From assembly GCF_011604685.1 (NCBI RefSeq), contig NZ_CP050063.1, forward strand, positions 8,834,243 through 8,898,242: DNA of 64,000 bases, read 5' to 3'. Shown here in pieces: positions 25,801 to 35,289 of the stretch; the stretch's first letter is position 1; each line of letters starts with the position of its first letter. The translations under genes were made by a program, and so were the position numbers. Source of the DNA: Spirosoma aureum (GTDB lineage Bacteria; Bacteroidota; Bacteroidia; Cytophagales; Spirosomataceae). Below the pieces are notes generated by a model. That model worked only from the letters and a program-made list of their open reading frames with translations, was not told the DNA's origin and did not search any database.

Positions 25801-27141
25801 ATGGCTACCAAAATACTGACCGAACATATTAACGTTCCCGGCATCGAAACCTTCGATGTATACCGGAAACAGGGCGGCTATACGGCCGTTGAGAAAGCAC
25901 TTAAAACAATGACCCCCGAAGCCATTGTTGAAGAAGTGAAAAAAGCGGGCGTACGTGGCCGTGGTGGCGCTGGTTTCCCGATGGGTATGAAATGGAGCTT
26001 TCTGGCCAAGCCGGAGGGCGTTCCGCGGTATCTTGTCTGCAACGCCGACGAATCGGAGCCCGGAACGTTCAAAGACCATTACCTGATGAAACACATTCCT
26101 CACTTATTGATTGAAGGAATGATTGTTTCATCATTTGCGCTCGGAGCCAATAAGTCGTTCATCTATGTTCGGGGTGAACTGATGTACGTTATCCGCATTC
26201 TCGAAAAAGCCATTGCCGAAGCAAAAGCAAAAGGTTTTTTGGGTAAAAATATTTTAGGTACGGGCTATGACCTCGAACTGGTCGTACAACCAGGTGGTGG
26301 AGCCTACATTTGTGGTGAAGAAACAGCCCTGCTCGAATCGCTCGAAGGCAAACGGGGTAATCCGCGGAACAAGCCGCCCTTTCCGGCGGTCAAGGGTTTA
26401 TATCAATGCCCGACCGTAGTCAATAACGTAGAATCGATTGCAACCGCAGCGTGGATTGTCAATAACGGTGGGGATGCTTATGCCGCCATCGGCATTGGCA
26501 GAAGTACGGGTACAAAATTAATTTCAGCATCAGGTCATATTAACAAGCCGGGCGTTTACGAAATTGAATTGGGTGTTCCGGTCGAGGATTTTATTTATGC
26601 CGATGAATGGTGTGGTGGAATTCGGCCAGGCCATAAATTCAAAGCACTGGTAGCCGGTGGTTCTTCTGTTCCCATTTTACCCGCTAATCTGGCTCTAACG
26701 CTCGCCAACGGCGATAAGCGACTGATGACTTATGAGTCGCTGTCGGATGGTGGATTTGCGACGGGTACAATGCTGGGTTCCGGTGGTTTTATCGTCTTCG
26801 ATGAAACATCCTGCATTGTTCGTAATACCTGGAATTTCTCCCGCTTCTATCACCACGAGTCCTGCGGTCAGTGTAGTCCCTGCCGCGAGGGTACGGGCTG
26901 GATGGAGAAAGTTCTGCACCGGATTGAATATGGGCACGGCCATCAGCAGGATATTGACCTGCTGGTCGATGTAGCCAAGAAAATAGAAGGGAATACCATT
27001 TGCCCGCTTGGCGATGCGGCCGCCTGGCCTGTTGCCAGCGCGATCCGGCATTTCCGTGATGAGTTCCAATGGCATATTGACAATCCTTCAGAAGCAACTC
27101 AGCCCGGCGCTGTTTATCGGGGCGATATGGCTCTGGTATAA
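25801..27141 (+). CDS. nuoF: NADH-quinone oxidoreductase subunit F
   Basis: A 446-residue NADH-binding subunit. The NADH motif GRGGAGFPMGMKW is at about residues 51-63, the FMN site reads YLVCNADESEPGTFKD, and the [4Fe-4S] N3 ligands are in ESCGQCSPCREG with a fourth Cys in TICPLGDAAAW. Complete. Confidence 0.97.
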   Translation: MATKILTEHINVPGIETFDVYRKQGGYTAVEKALKTMTPEAIVEEVKKAGVRGRGGAGFPMGMKWSFLAKPEGVPRYLVCNADESEPGTFKDHYLMKHIPHLLIEGMIVSSFALGANKSFIYVRGELMYVIRILEKAIAEAKAKGFLGKNILGTGYDLELVVQPGGGAYICGEETALLESLEGKRGNPRNKPPFPAVKGLYQCPTVVNNVESIATAAWIVNNGGDAYAAIGIGRSTGTKLISASGHINKPGVYEIELGVPVEDFIYADEWCGGIRPGHKFKALVAGGSSVPILPANLALTLANGDKRLMTYESLSDGGFATGTMLGSGGFIVFDETSCIVRNTWNFSRFYHHESCGQCSPCREGTGWMEKVLHRIEYGHGHQQDIDLLVDVAKKIEGNTICPLGDAAAWPVASAIRHFRDEFQWHIDNPSEATQPGAVYRGDMALV

Positions 27142-27207
27142 ATCTAGTGCGGCTGAAAAGCTGCAAACCAATTAATACTGAGCGGTTTTCGGCCGCAATA
27201 CTGATAT

Positions 27208-28290
27208 ATGGAAGACGTAAAGCCGCAACTGTTGAAAGTCACTATCGACGGAATCGAAGTCGAGGTGGAACCGGGAACGACCATTTTGCAGGCCGCCCGC
27301 AAGATCGGCCCGGATGTGGCTCCTCCTGCCATGTGCTACTATCAGCCATTGAAAGGTAGTGGCGGTAAATGCCGGGCTTGTCTGGTTCGGGTGGCAGCGG
27401 GTTCTGCTAAAGATCCACGACCCATGCCTAAACTAGTGGCGTCGTGTCTGACGGCGGTACAGGACGGAATGGTTGTTGAAAATACCACGAATCCGCAGGT
27501 CATTGATGCGCGGAACGGAATCGTTGAGTTTTTACTCCTGAACCACCCGCTCGACTGTCCGGTATGCGATCAGGCAGGCGAATGTGATCTCCAGAACTTT
27601 GCCTTCGATCACGGTAAGGTTACGACACGTTACGAAGAGGATCGCCGGACGTTCGAGAAACACGACATTGGGCCCTTCATACAGCTTCACATGACGCGTT
27701 GCATTCTATGCTACCGTTGTGTTTATACTGCCGACCAGATTACCGAAAAACGCGTTCATGGTGTATTAGGGCGTGGTGATGCTTCTGAAATTGGAACTTA
27801 CATCGAGAAAGCCATTGACAATGATTTCTCGGGTAATGTTATCGATGTTTGCCCGGTAGGTGCGCTGACGGATAAAACGTACCGGTTCAAGAATCGCGTA
27901 TGGTTCTCGAAACCTGTCGATGCTCACCGCGACTGCCCAACCTGCTCAGGGAAAGTAACGCTCTGGTATCGGGGTGAAGAGGTGATTCGCGTAACGGCCC
28001 GCAAAAACGAGTGGAACGAGGTAACGGAGTTTATCTGCAATACCTGCCGCTTCGAAACCAAAAAAACCAGCGACTGGACGATTGAAGGGCCGACAAAAAT
28101 CTCACGCAGTTCTGTAATTTCGGCCAATAAGTACCGGGCTGACACCATAAAGCCAAGTTTCGGTCAACGGCTGGCAGCGGCAGAGTATAAGCCCATTGAT
28201 GATGAGCGCGATACGTCGCAATTGACAATTCAACAATTACCACCCGAGCGTTTTGCGAAGTTGCCATCGGCAATGGAACCCGAACCTTGA
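27208..28290 (+). CDS. nuoG: NADH-quinone oxidoreductase subunit G, short form
   Basis: A 360-residue protein holding only the N-terminal electron-transfer part of NuoG: a [2Fe-2S] ferredoxin domain (MCYYQPLKGSGGKCRACLVRV, VASCLTAV), the His-Cys3 motif LNHPLDCPVCDQAGECDLQ, the [4Fe-4S] motif CILCYRCVY with DVCPVGAL, and a further CPTC...CNTC pair at about 245-275. The molybdopterin-like domain that makes usual NuoG 700-900 residues long is missing. The stop is followed by a repeat element and nuoH, so this is a compact gene form and not a break. Short forms occur in several Bacteroidota. Confidence 0.9.
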   Translation: MEDVKPQLLKVTIDGIEVEVEPGTTILQAARKIGPDVAPPAMCYYQPLKGSGGKCRACLVRVAAGSAKDPRPMPKLVASCLTAVQDGMVVENTTNPQVIDARNGIVEFLLLNHPLDCPVCDQAGECDLQNFAFDHGKVTTRYEEDRRTFEKHDIGPFIQLHMTRCILCYRCVYTADQITEKRVHGVLGRGDASEIGTYIEKAIDNDFSGNVIDVCPVGALTDKTYRFKNRVWFSKPVDAHRDCPTCSGKVTLWYRGEEVIRVTARKNEWNEVTEFICNTCRFETKKTSDWTIEGPTKISRSSVISANKYRADTIKPSFGQRLAAAEYKPIDDERDTSQLTIQQLPPERFAKLPSAMEPEP

Positions 28291-28293
28291 GTA

Positions 28294-28370
28294 GTTTATA
28301 GTTAACTAGTTTACGGTTCTCCTAATTGGTATTTGCCAGTAAGTATAACCGAAAACTATAAACCGAAACG
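28294..28370. repeat. heptad-periodic inverted element between nuoG and nuoH
   Basis: The left half has units at 28294 (GTTTATA), 28301 (one base longer), 28309 (GTTTACG) and 28316. The right half has AACCGAA at 28347, AACTATA at 28354 and AACCGAA at 28361. The right units are inverse complements of GTTTATA-like words, so the halves can pair. It fills the gap before nuoH. Confidence 0.65.
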
Positions 28371-28377
28371 TTCACCA

Positions 28378-29544
28378 ATGGACCTAACCATATTAATCGT
28401 TAAAGGAATCATTATCCTCGTTATTTTCGGGATAACGCTCCTCATTGCGACCTACTCCACTTACGCCGAGCGTAAGGTGGCCGCATTTCTGCAAGACCGC
28501 ATCGGCCCCAATCGTGCGGGACCCTGGGGCCTGCTTCAGCCAATTGCCGATGCTGGAAAGATGTTCTTCAAAGAAGATTTCATTCCATCGCAGGCTAGCA
28601 AATGGCTATTTATCCTGGGACCATGCCTGGCTATGTTAACAGCCCTGATGTCGAGTTCGGTTATTCCATTTGCCGATAGTATCAGGTTCGCCTGGAATAA
28701 AGTAAACTACGAAATTCCGGTACAAGCCATCGAAATTAACATTGGTGTGTTGTACATTTTTGGCGTCGTGTCGCTGGGTGTTTATGGCATTATGGTTGGA
28801 GGCTGGGCTTCGAACAACAAGTTTTCGCTATTGGGCGCTATTCGGGCAGCCTCTCAGAACATTAGCTACGAGATTGCGCTGGGTCTGTCGATGATTGCTA
28901 TTTTGATGATGACGGGTTCATTGTCGGTTCGGGCGATCGTTGCCGAGCAAGCCAGTTTCTTCGAGTGGAACGTGTTTACCCAGCCACTCGGCTTTGTTAT
29001 CTTCCTGACCTGCGCCTTTGCTGAATGTAACCGTACACCATTCGACCTGCCCGAGTGCGAAACGGAGCTTGTTGGCGGCTACCATACTGAATATAGCTCC
29101 ATGAAACTTGGCTTTTATCTGTTTGCTGAGTACATCAACATGTTCGTTTCATCCGCGTTCATCTCGGCGCTCTATTTCGGTGGTTTCCATTATCCATTTA
29201 TGAACGAAGTAGGATCAGCGTTAGAAAAATCACTGGGAGCTATAGCTGGTCATAACCTGGCAACGGCAATCCAGTTTGTTGTTTTCTTCGGGAAGATCTT
29301 CTTCTTCATCTTCTTTTTCATGTGGGTTCGCTGGACACTACCACGGTTCCGTTACGACCAACTGATGAACCTGGGCTGGAAGACATTCATTCCGCTCTCC
29401 ATCCTGAATGTTGTCGTAACTGGCGCAGGTTTGCTGTATAACTTTAAGTATGCAACCTGGCTTATCGCCATTGTGATGATCGTTTTGGCAGTAATGTCTA
29501 CTGCCCGTGCGCCGAAACAAGCAGTTATTCCACAACGGTCTTAA
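28378..29544 (+). CDS. nuoH: NADH-quinone oxidoreductase subunit H
   Basis: A 388-residue, eight-helix membrane subunit lining the quinone channel. Signatures are YAERKVAAFLQDRIGPNRAG near residue 24 and FAECNRTPFDLPECETELVGGYH at about 215-237. Start at ATG 28378, because the in-frame TTG 15 codons upstream lies in the repeat element. Confidence 0.96.
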   Translation: MDLTILIVKGIIILVIFGITLLIATYSTYAERKVAAFLQDRIGPNRAGPWGLLQPIADAGKMFFKEDFIPSQASKWLFILGPCLAMLTALMSSSVIPFADSIRFAWNKVNYEIPVQAIEINIGVLYIFGVVSLGVYGIMVGGWASNNKFSLLGAIRAASQNISYEIALGLSMIAILMMTGSLSVRAIVAEQASFFEWNVFTQPLGFVIFLTCAFAECNRTPFDLPECETELVGGYHTEYSSMKLGFYLFAEYINMFVSSAFISALYFGGFHYPFMNEVGSALEKSLGAIAGHNLATAIQFVVFFGKIFFFIFFFMWVRWTLPRFRYDQLMNLGWKTFIPLSILNVVVTGAGLLYNFKYATWLIAIVMIVLAVMSTARAPKQAVIPQRS

Positions 29545-29546
29545 TA

Positions 29547-29613
29547 GTTTATGGTTTTCAGTTTTCAGTGTAGCCGATGGTTCATCACTGAAAACTGAAA
29601 ATCGAAAACGGAC
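29547..29613. repeat. heptad-periodic inverted element between nuoH and nuoI
   Basis: This is the clearest copy. Units at 29547 (GTTTATG), 29554 and 29561 (both GTTTTCA) are answered by 29586 (CACTGAA), 29593 (AACTGAA), 29600 and 29607. TTTTCAGTTTTCAGTG at 29555-29570 is an exact inverse complement of 29585-29600 or nearly so, giving a stem of about 16 bp that extends with mismatches. Confidence 0.75.
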
Positions 29614-29618
29614 AAAAC

Positions 29619-30185
29619 ATGCAACTAACCAATCGCTCCAAACAAGTCAGCAATAAGGAAATGACGCTGGCGGAGAAGATGTATCTGCCTGCCGTTGTTG
29701 GTGGACTGGCCATCACAATTCGTCACTTTTTCCGGAAAAAGCCGACGATTCAATACCCGGAGGTAAAAAAATACCTCGGCCCCGTTTACCGCGGGCATCA
29801 TATTCTGAAGCGCGACGAGCAGGGCCGTGAACGCTGTACAGCTTGCGGTTTATGCGCCGTTGCCTGCCCAGCCGAAGCCATCTCGATGGTAGCTGCCGAG
29901 CGTAAAAAGGGAGAAGAAAACCTGTATCGTGAAGAGAAATACGCAGCTGTTTACGAAATCAACATGCTACGTTGCATCTTCTGCGGCCTATGCGAAGAAG
30001 CGTGTCCCAAACAGGCTGTTTACCTCCGTCACGATCGAATGGTGCCTGTTTTTCAGGAGCGCGACGAAGTGATTTATGGAAAAGAGCGGCTCGTCGAAAA
30101 GATGGATGACCGCTATATTCGGGTTGCTAACTCAGAAGTGAAAGCCACGCCAACAGAACCTAGCCTGACGCGGGCTGCTACCTAG
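29619..30185 (+). CDS. nuoI: NADH-quinone oxidoreductase subunit I
   Basis: A 188-residue ferredoxin-like subunit with two [4Fe-4S] motifs, CTACGLCAVACPAEA and CIFCGLCEEACPKQA (N6a and N6b), at about 74-88 and 119-133. nuoJ follows 38 bases downstream. Confidence 0.96.
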   Translation: MQLTNRSKQVSNKEMTLAEKMYLPAVVGGLAITIRHFFRKKPTIQYPEVKKYLGPVYRGHHILKRDEQGRERCTACGLCAVACPAEAISMVAAERKKGEENLYREEKYAAVYEINMLRCIFCGLCEEACPKQAVYLRHDRMVPVFQERDEVIYGKERLVEKMDDRYIRVANSEVKATPTEPSLTRAAT

Positions 30186-30223
30186 CCAATCATCTCCACC
30201 ATCGTTCTTCATTCACCTGAACT

Positions 30224-30778
30224 ATGACAGAATTTATAAATTTCTTTAAAGCCCTTACTCCTACTGGCTATCTGTTCCTGCTTCTGACAGCCATTACACT
30301 GTTTAGTGCAATTGGCGTTGTAACAGCTCGGAATCCGATCTACAGCGTTCTGGCACTGATTGCCACGTTTTTTTGCCTGTCAGGCCATTACATTTTGTTG
30401 AATGCCCAATTTCTGGCAGCGGTCAACATTATCGTGTATGCGGGTGCGATTATGGTCTTGTTTCTGTTCACCATCATGTTCCTGAACCTACGGAAGGATG
30501 ACGAAGAATCGAAGACGAATCTCACTAAGATGGCTTCCGTTGTTGTAGGCGGTTTACTAATGGTGATGCTCATTACTATTTTCCGGGCTAAAAGCGCACA
30601 GGTCCCTACCGTTAATCCGGTGTCATTTAGTGCTAAAACGGGCCTGGTCGAGAACTTGGGCAACCTTCTTTATAGCGATTATATTCTGCCCTTCGAATTG
30701 GCGTCGGTCCTGTTTCTGGTCGCTATGGTTGGCGCCGTTATGCTGGGCAAGCGCGAAGCAGGCGACCGACATTTCTAG
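30224..30778 (+). CDS. nuoJ: NADH-quinone oxidoreductase subunit J
   Basis: A 184-residue membrane subunit with five helices. ARNPIYSVLALIATFFCLSG and NIIVYAGAIMVLFLFTIMFL are the conserved segments (TM3 pi-bulge region). It is the last nuo gene: a terminator follows 50 bases later and the next gene is an unrelated esterase, so nuoK, L, M and N are not in this operon. Confidence 0.93.
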   Translation: MTEFINFFKALTPTGYLFLLLTAITLFSAIGVVTARNPIYSVLALIATFFCLSGHYILLNAQFLAAVNIIVYAGAIMVLFLFTIMFLNLRKDDEESKTNLTKMASVVVGGLLMVMLITIFRAKSAQVPTVNPVSFSAKTGLVENLGNLLYSDYILPFELASVLFLVAMVGAVMLGKREAGDRHF

Positions 30779-30827
30779 CCTTACAGGTCTACTTTCAGGG
30801 TTTATACGATTTATCGAATTTGATTTT

Positions 30828-30857
30828 AATAGCCGCTTAGAAAGCGGCTATTTTTAT
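30828..30857 (+). terminator. terminator of the nuo operon
   Basis: AATAGCCGCTT and AAGCGGCTATT form an 11-bp stem with a short loop, followed by a T tract, ending the nuoA-J transcript. Confidence 0.88.
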
Positions 30858-30977
30858 GAAAGGTAAGTGTGCTTAAAAAGTATATTATTCGATCATTTAA
30901 CTTCCTGAAACGTACATAGCCACATATAGCTCCTTAACTTCAAAGCCGGGCAATTGCTCACTATATACTTTTAACCT

Positions 30978-31847
30978 ATGCTTCGCTTCAGCTGCCTTTT
31001 TATTCTTTTCGGAATCGGTACTTCATTTGCCCAAAAGCCACTACTAACCGACTCCATTTTGGTAGAAGGTCATTATCGAACCTTCCATTTCCTTAAACCG
31101 CCGAAACCCAATTCAACATTAATTTTTGTGCTGCATGGTTCGGGAGGAGACGGGTTGGGCATTCAAAAAGGAGCCGGCAAACTGGAGGAAAAATCAGATA
31201 CTGAAAACCTCTTGCTTGTCTATCCAGACGGCTACAAACGTTACTGGAATGAATGTAGAAAAACGGCTAATTCGGCGGCTAACCTGGAGAATATCGACGA
31301 AAATACTTTCTTCGGAGAAATGATCACCTATTTCGATGCGAAATACAAAATCAATGCAAAGCAGATTTTTGCCATAGGCACATCGGGAGGTGGCCATATG
31401 GCCTATAAGCTTGCTCTAACCATGCCCGAAAAGTTTCGGGCCATATCCGCGCTGATCGCGAACCTTCCGGACACAAACAATCTGGATTGCCCCGAGAAAC
31501 GAGTTCCGATTCCCGTCATGATTGTCAACGGCACCGACGACAAAGTTAATCCCTACAATGGTGGAGAGGTTATTACCGGAACGATTAGCCTGGGCCTCGT
31601 TCGATCCACCGACCGCACGTTCAGTTACTGGGCCTCCCTCGCAGGCTATCAGAATAAACCACTAAAGGAAACCCTTCCTGACACTGACCCAGCCGATGGA
31701 AAAACGATTGAGCGGTATACCTACAAATTAAAGGGCAAACCCGAAATCACGCTGCTAAAAGTCCTTGGAGGCAAACATGACTACCCCAACGATATAAATG
31801 TTTATCTCGAATCCTGGAATTTCTTTAAACGGCAACTGATTCCCTGA
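30978..31847 (+). CDS. secreted alpha/beta-hydrolase esterase (LpqC/PHB-depolymerase type)
   Basis: A 289-residue protein with a signal peptide (1-19, ending SFAQ). The oxyanion segment LHGSGGDG is at about residues 52-59 and the nucleophile elbow is IGTSGGGHMAYKL (Ser candidate at about residue 137). The acid is probably Asp in NGTDDKVNP and the base His in GGKHDYP. The layout fits extracellular esterases of the LpqC / poly(3-hydroxybutyrate) depolymerase group, which includes feruloyl and acetylxylan esterases. The substrate cannot be read from the sequence. Single gene between the nuo operon and the thiolase. Confidence 0.8.
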   Translation: MLRFSCLFILFGIGTSFAQKPLLTDSILVEGHYRTFHFLKPPKPNSTLIFVLHGSGGDGLGIQKGAGKLEEKSDTENLLLVYPDGYKRYWNECRKTANSAANLENIDENTFFGEMITYFDAKYKINAKQIFAIGTSGGGHMAYKLALTMPEKFRAISALIANLPDTNNLDCPEKRVPIPVMIVNGTDDKVNPYNGGEVITGTISLGLVRSTDRTFSYWASLAGYQNKPLKETLPDTDPADGKTIERYTYKLKGKPEITLLKVLGGKHDYPNDINVYLESWNFFKRQLIP

Positions 31848-31974
31848 GGCCACTTTTCGTAGTTCAACAGGCCAGTGCATTTTCTAAAAAACTCCACCTA
31901 ATGTGTGCAGCAGAAAACAATAGTGCGTTCAGGCCAACCGTCTAACCGGCAACATTAATTTATAGTCAATCAGG

Positions 31975-31992
31975 TAGTATGCTTGCATAATA
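31975..31992. promoter_or_regulatory. palindromic operator upstream of the thiolase gene
   Basis: TAGTATGC, two bases, GCATAATA: an inverted repeat close to TAGTATGCnnGCATACTA, which recurs twice before the acyl-CoA dehydrogenase gene (33366-33383 and 33414-33431). A near -7 sequence (TAATTTTTG, one base too long) overlaps its right edge, so a bound repressor would block transcription. The size fits a TetR-type operator. No regulator gene is in the window. Confidence 0.6.
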
Positions 31993-32078
31993 ATTTTTGT
32001 TCAGGCTGTAATTATTCCCGTAAAAATTGAGTTATTGCAGTGAGTTTCCTGCTTAACCAGTAATCAACAGTCTGTTTT

Positions 32079-33257
32079 ATGGACGCATACATTGTAGCCG
32101 GATATCGTACTGCCGTGAGTAAAGCCCCACGCGGAGGTCTCCGTTTCACTCGCCCCGACGATCTGGCGGCTGAAGTCATTAAGCATTTAATCAGTCAGGT
32201 TCCTAATTTTGATCCTGCCCGCGTTGAAGACCTTATCGTTGGAAACGCCGTACCCGAAGCTGAGCAGGGCATGCAGATCGCCCGTTATATTGCCTTATTA
32301 TCGCTGCCAAACAGTGTGCCGGGTATGACCATCAATCGCTATTGCGGTTCTGGACTTGAAGCCATCGCTATTGCATCCGCCAAGATTCATGCTGGTCTGG
32401 CAGACTGCATCATAGCCGGTGGTACTGAGTCAATGTCACTTGTCCCGGTAATGGGCTGGAAAACAGCCTTGAATTACGAAATCGCGAAGGCACATCCTGA
32501 CTATTATATTGGTATGGGTTTAACGGCCGAGCAGGTTGCTCAGCAGTTTAAGATTAGCCGTGACGCACAGGATGAATTCGCCCTTGAATCCCATCAAAAA
32601 GCGCTGGCCGCTCAGAAAGACGGAAAGTTTGCGGATGAGATTGTTCCAATTAAGGTGAGCGAAACCTATTTCGACTCAGAAAGCAATAAAAAGAAAACCC
32701 GCGAATGGACCGTTGCTCAGGACGAAGGGCCACGCAAGGATACCAGTGCCGAAGGACTGGCGAGATTGAAACCTGTTTTCACCGCAGGCGGATCGGTAAC
32801 GGCGGGTAATTCATCGCAGACTTCAGACGGAGCAGCTTTTGTCATCGTTATGTCGGAGCGGCTTGTCAATGAATTGAACCTGCAACCCATTGCCCGAATG
32901 GTTTCCTATGCCACGGCCGGTGTTGAGCCCCGCATTATGGGTATTGGTCCTGTAGCGGCCATCCCGATCGCCTTGCAAAAGGCAGGGCTGAAGCAGGATG
33001 ACATTGAGCTGATTGAGCTAAATGAGGCTTTTGCAGCCCAGTCTCTGGCAGTTATTCAGGAATTAGGCCTGGACCGAAGTAAGATTAATCCGAACGGCGG
33101 AGCCATTGCGCTTGGGCATGCACTTGGTTCGACAGGTGCCCGGCTATCCGTGCAATTGCTGAACGAAATGCGCCGTCGCAATCAAAAATACGGTATGGTC
33201 TCCGCCTGCGTAGGCGGAGGACAAGGGGTTGCTGGTATTTTCGAGCGCCTGAATTAA
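32079..33257 (+). CDS. fadA: acetyl-CoA C-acyltransferase (thiolase)
   Basis: A 392-residue thiolase that cleaves 3-ketoacyl-CoA in beta-oxidation. The acylated Cys89 is in [23 protein letters not shown] precedes the catalytic His in [16 protein letters not shown], and the second Cys is in [15 protein letters not shown]. The full length is present. It is followed by a terminator, so it is transcribed apart from the acyl-CoA dehydrogenase gene, but the shared operator implies common control. The partner hydratase/dehydrogenase gene is not in the window. A biosynthetic acetyl-CoA acetyltransferase is less likely given the neighbour. Confidence 0.9.
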   Translation: MDAYIVAGYRTAVSKAPRGGLRFTRPDDLAAEVIKHLISQVPNFDPARVEDLIVGNAVPEAEQGMQIARYIALLSLPNSVPGMTINRYCGSGLEAIAIASAKIHAGLADCIIAGGTESMSLVPVMGWKTALNYEIAKAHPDYYIGMGLTAEQVAQQFKISRDAQDEFALESHQKALAAQKDGKFADEIVPIKVSETYFDSESNKKKTREWTVAQDEGPRKDTSAEGLARLKPVFTAGGSVTAGNSSQTSDGAAFVIVMSERLVNELNLQPIARMVSYATAGVEPRIMGIGPVAAIPIALQKAGLKQDDIELIELNEAFAAQSLAVIQELGLDRSKINPNGGAIALGHALGSTGARLSVQLLNEMRRRNQKYGMVSACVGGGQGVAGIFERLN

Positions 33258-33297
33258 CTCGTCATATTACGCTAAATAGCTAGAAACCTGGCCAATG

Positions 33298-33334
33298 AAC
33301 ATCCCGAAAGTTCACAACTTTCGGGATGTTTTCG
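33298..33334 (+). terminator. terminator after the thiolase gene
   Basis: Two perfect 15-base arms (33298-33312 and 33316-33330) with loop CAC and a following T tract. Confidence 0.9.
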
Positions 33335-33365
33335 TTTAAGCGTATTTCTATTTGCAAATTATTAT

Positions 33366-33431
33366 TAGTATGCTTGCATACTACTTTTTAAATGATTTTC
33401 TTTGTTTAAGAATTAGTATGCACGCATAATA
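33366..33431. promoter_or_regulatory. two palindromic operators upstream of the acyl-CoA dehydrogenase gene
   Basis: TAGTATGC TT GCATACTA at 33366-33383 has perfect 8-base arms. TAGTATGC AC GCATAATA at 33414-33431 has one mismatch. Their centres are 48 bp apart, and the second lies 14 bases before the ATG. A TTTG at 33401-33404 between them may be the -33 element. The same word lies before the thiolase gene at 31975. Paired sites could allow cooperative binding or looping by a TetR-type fatty-acid regulator (inference). Confidence 0.65.
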
Positions 33432-33444
33432 ACCTCCTTTCGAT

Positions 33445-35259
33445 ATGATTTCGACAGAACCCAAAGCCTCCATTAAAGGTGGCGAATTTCTGATCAAAGA
33501 AACTGAAGCGGCACACGTTTTTATTCCTGAAGAATTTACTGAAGAACAACAGATGATTGCCGCCAGCAGTCGCGAATTTCTGGAACGCGAAATCTGGCCT
33601 CGCCTGAATGAAATTGATAATGCCAAGTCGCCCGAGCTGATTTCATCGCTGATGGACAAGGCAGGTGAACTGGGCTTACTCGGAACATCCGTACCTGAGG
33701 AGTTTGGTGGTTTCGGCATGAACTTTAACACGTCTATGCTGGTAGCCGAAGTGACGGGCGCAGGTCATTCGTTCTCGGTCGCGTTATCAGCCCACACCGG
33801 TATTGGTACCTTGCCGATCGTTTACTACGGCAACGACGATCAAAAATCGAAGTATTTACCCAAGCTGGCAACGGGCGAATGGAAAGCGGCTTACTGCCTG
33901 ACGGAACCAGACTCAGGCTCAGACGCCAATTCGGGTAAAATGAAAGCTACGTTGACTGAAGACGGTAAATTCTACGTGCTGAACGGTCAGAAAATGTGGA
34001 TTACCAACGGAGGTTTTGCGGACCTGTATATTGTTTTCGCCAAAATAGACGATGGCAGTGGCCAAACCGATAAAAACCTGTCCGCATTTATTGTCGAGCG
34101 CGCCTATGAAGGCATTACGATGAATGAACCGGAGCACAAGATGGGGATTAAAGGTTCTGACACCCGTCAGATCTTCTTCAACGATGTGAAAGTGCCCGTT
34201 GAAAACCTGCTATCTGAACGTGGTAACGGTTTCAAAATCGCCGTAAATATTCTGAATATTGGTCGGATTAAACTGGGAATTGCCGCTGTTGGTGGTTCAA
34301 AAGAAGTCATTAATCACGCCATTCGGTACGCAAACGAGCGGAAGCAATTCAAAACGCCAATTTCGCAGTTTGGGGCTATTAAGCACAAATTGGCAGAAAT
34401 GGCACTGAAAGTATATGCTTCCGAGACAGCCAGTTATCGTGCCGGACAGAATATTGATGACCTGATCGAAGATTTTAAAAGTCAGGGTCTGGAAGATGGT
34501 CCGGCTAAGTTGAAAGCCCTGGAACAATTTGCCATCGAATGTGCCATCATGAAAGTACACGGCTCCGAAGTACTCGACTACGTTGTCGATGAAGGAGTAC
34601 AGGTATATGGCGGGATGGGCTATTCAGCCGATGCGCCGATGGATCGCTCCTACCGCGATGCTCGTATCAATCGAATCTTCGAAGGAACCAACGAGATTAA
34701 CCGGATGCTGGTTGTTGACATGCTGTTAAAGCGTGCCATGAAAGGTGAACTTGATTTAATGGGTCCGGCTATGGCTGTAGCTAAAGAGATCATGTCGATT
34801 CCGGATTTCAACTCGGAGGAAGAAGAAGGACTTTTCGTTGCCGAGAAAAAAGTACTTCGAAATCTGAAAAAAGCAGCCCTCATGGTAGCTGGTGCTGCCG
34901 TACAGAAATTCATGATGAACCTATCGAACGAGCAGGAAATTCTGATGAATGTTGCCGATATGGCCATCGAAATTTATGTGGCCGAATCGGTACTGCTACG
35001 CGTTGAAAAGCTCATTGGCATCAAAGGTGAAGATGCAGTTGCCTTACAAAAGCAAATGGCAACGATCTATTTGCACGAAGCTGTCGAGAAAGTAAATAAT
35101 GCCGGACGAGCAGCGATCACTTCCTTTGCTGAAGGCGATGAACTACGTGGAATGTTGATGGGATTGAAACGGTTCACTAAAATCGAGCCGATGAATCTCA
35201 AGGATGCCCGTCGTCAGATTGCCGATGCGATCATTGCCCAGAACAAATATATTTTCTGA
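33445..35259 (+). CDS. acyl-CoA dehydrogenase, long form
   Basis: A 604-residue flavoprotein catalysing the first step of beta-oxidation. It shows AYCLTEPDSGSDANS (flavin/substrate loop), MWITNGGFADLYIVFAK, and the block VQVYGGMGYSADAPMDRSYRDARINRIFEGTNEINR, here given in pieces: GGMGYSADAPMDRSYRD then IFEGTNEINR containing the catalytic Glu region. The C-terminal extension of about 180 residues beyond a standard 380-residue enzyme is typical of Bacteroidota and VLCAD-like forms. Operators shared with the thiolase gene support a fatty-acid degradation regulon. Confidence 0.92.
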   Translation: MISTEPKASIKGGEFLIKETEAAHVFIPEEFTEEQQMIAASSREFLEREIWPRLNEIDNAKSPELISSLMDKAGELGLLGTSVPEEFGGFGMNFNTSMLVAEVTGAGHSFSVALSAHTGIGTLPIVYYGNDDQKSKYLPKLATGEWKAAYCLTEPDSGSDANSGKMKATLTEDGKFYVLNGQKMWITNGGFADLYIVFAKIDDGSGQTDKNLSAFIVERAYEGITMNEPEHKMGIKGSDTRQIFFNDVKVPVENLLSERGNGFKIAVNILNIGRIKLGIAAVGGSKEVINHAIRYANERKQFKTPISQFGAIKHKLAEMALKVYASETASYRAGQNIDDLIEDFKSQGLEDGPAKLKALEQFAIECAIMKVHGSEVLDYVVDEGVQVYGGMGYSADAPMDRSYRDARINRIFEGTNEINRMLVVDMLLKRAMKGELDLMGPAMAVAKEIMSIPDFNSEEEEGLFVAEKKVLRNLKKAALMVAGAAVQKFMMNLSNEQEILMNVADMAIEIYVAESVLLRVEKLIGIKGEDAVALQKQMATIYLHEAVEKVNNAGRAAITSFAEGDELRGMLMGLKRFTKIEPMNLKDARRQIADAIIAQNKYIF

Positions 35260-35289
35260 TCGGGAAACCAACTGTCAGATTTGATGGGT

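Noticed and set aside
30858..30977. Looked for nuoK and further nuo genes after nuoJ
   Set aside because: The stretch contains only the terminator and a leader; the next gene is a secreted esterase.
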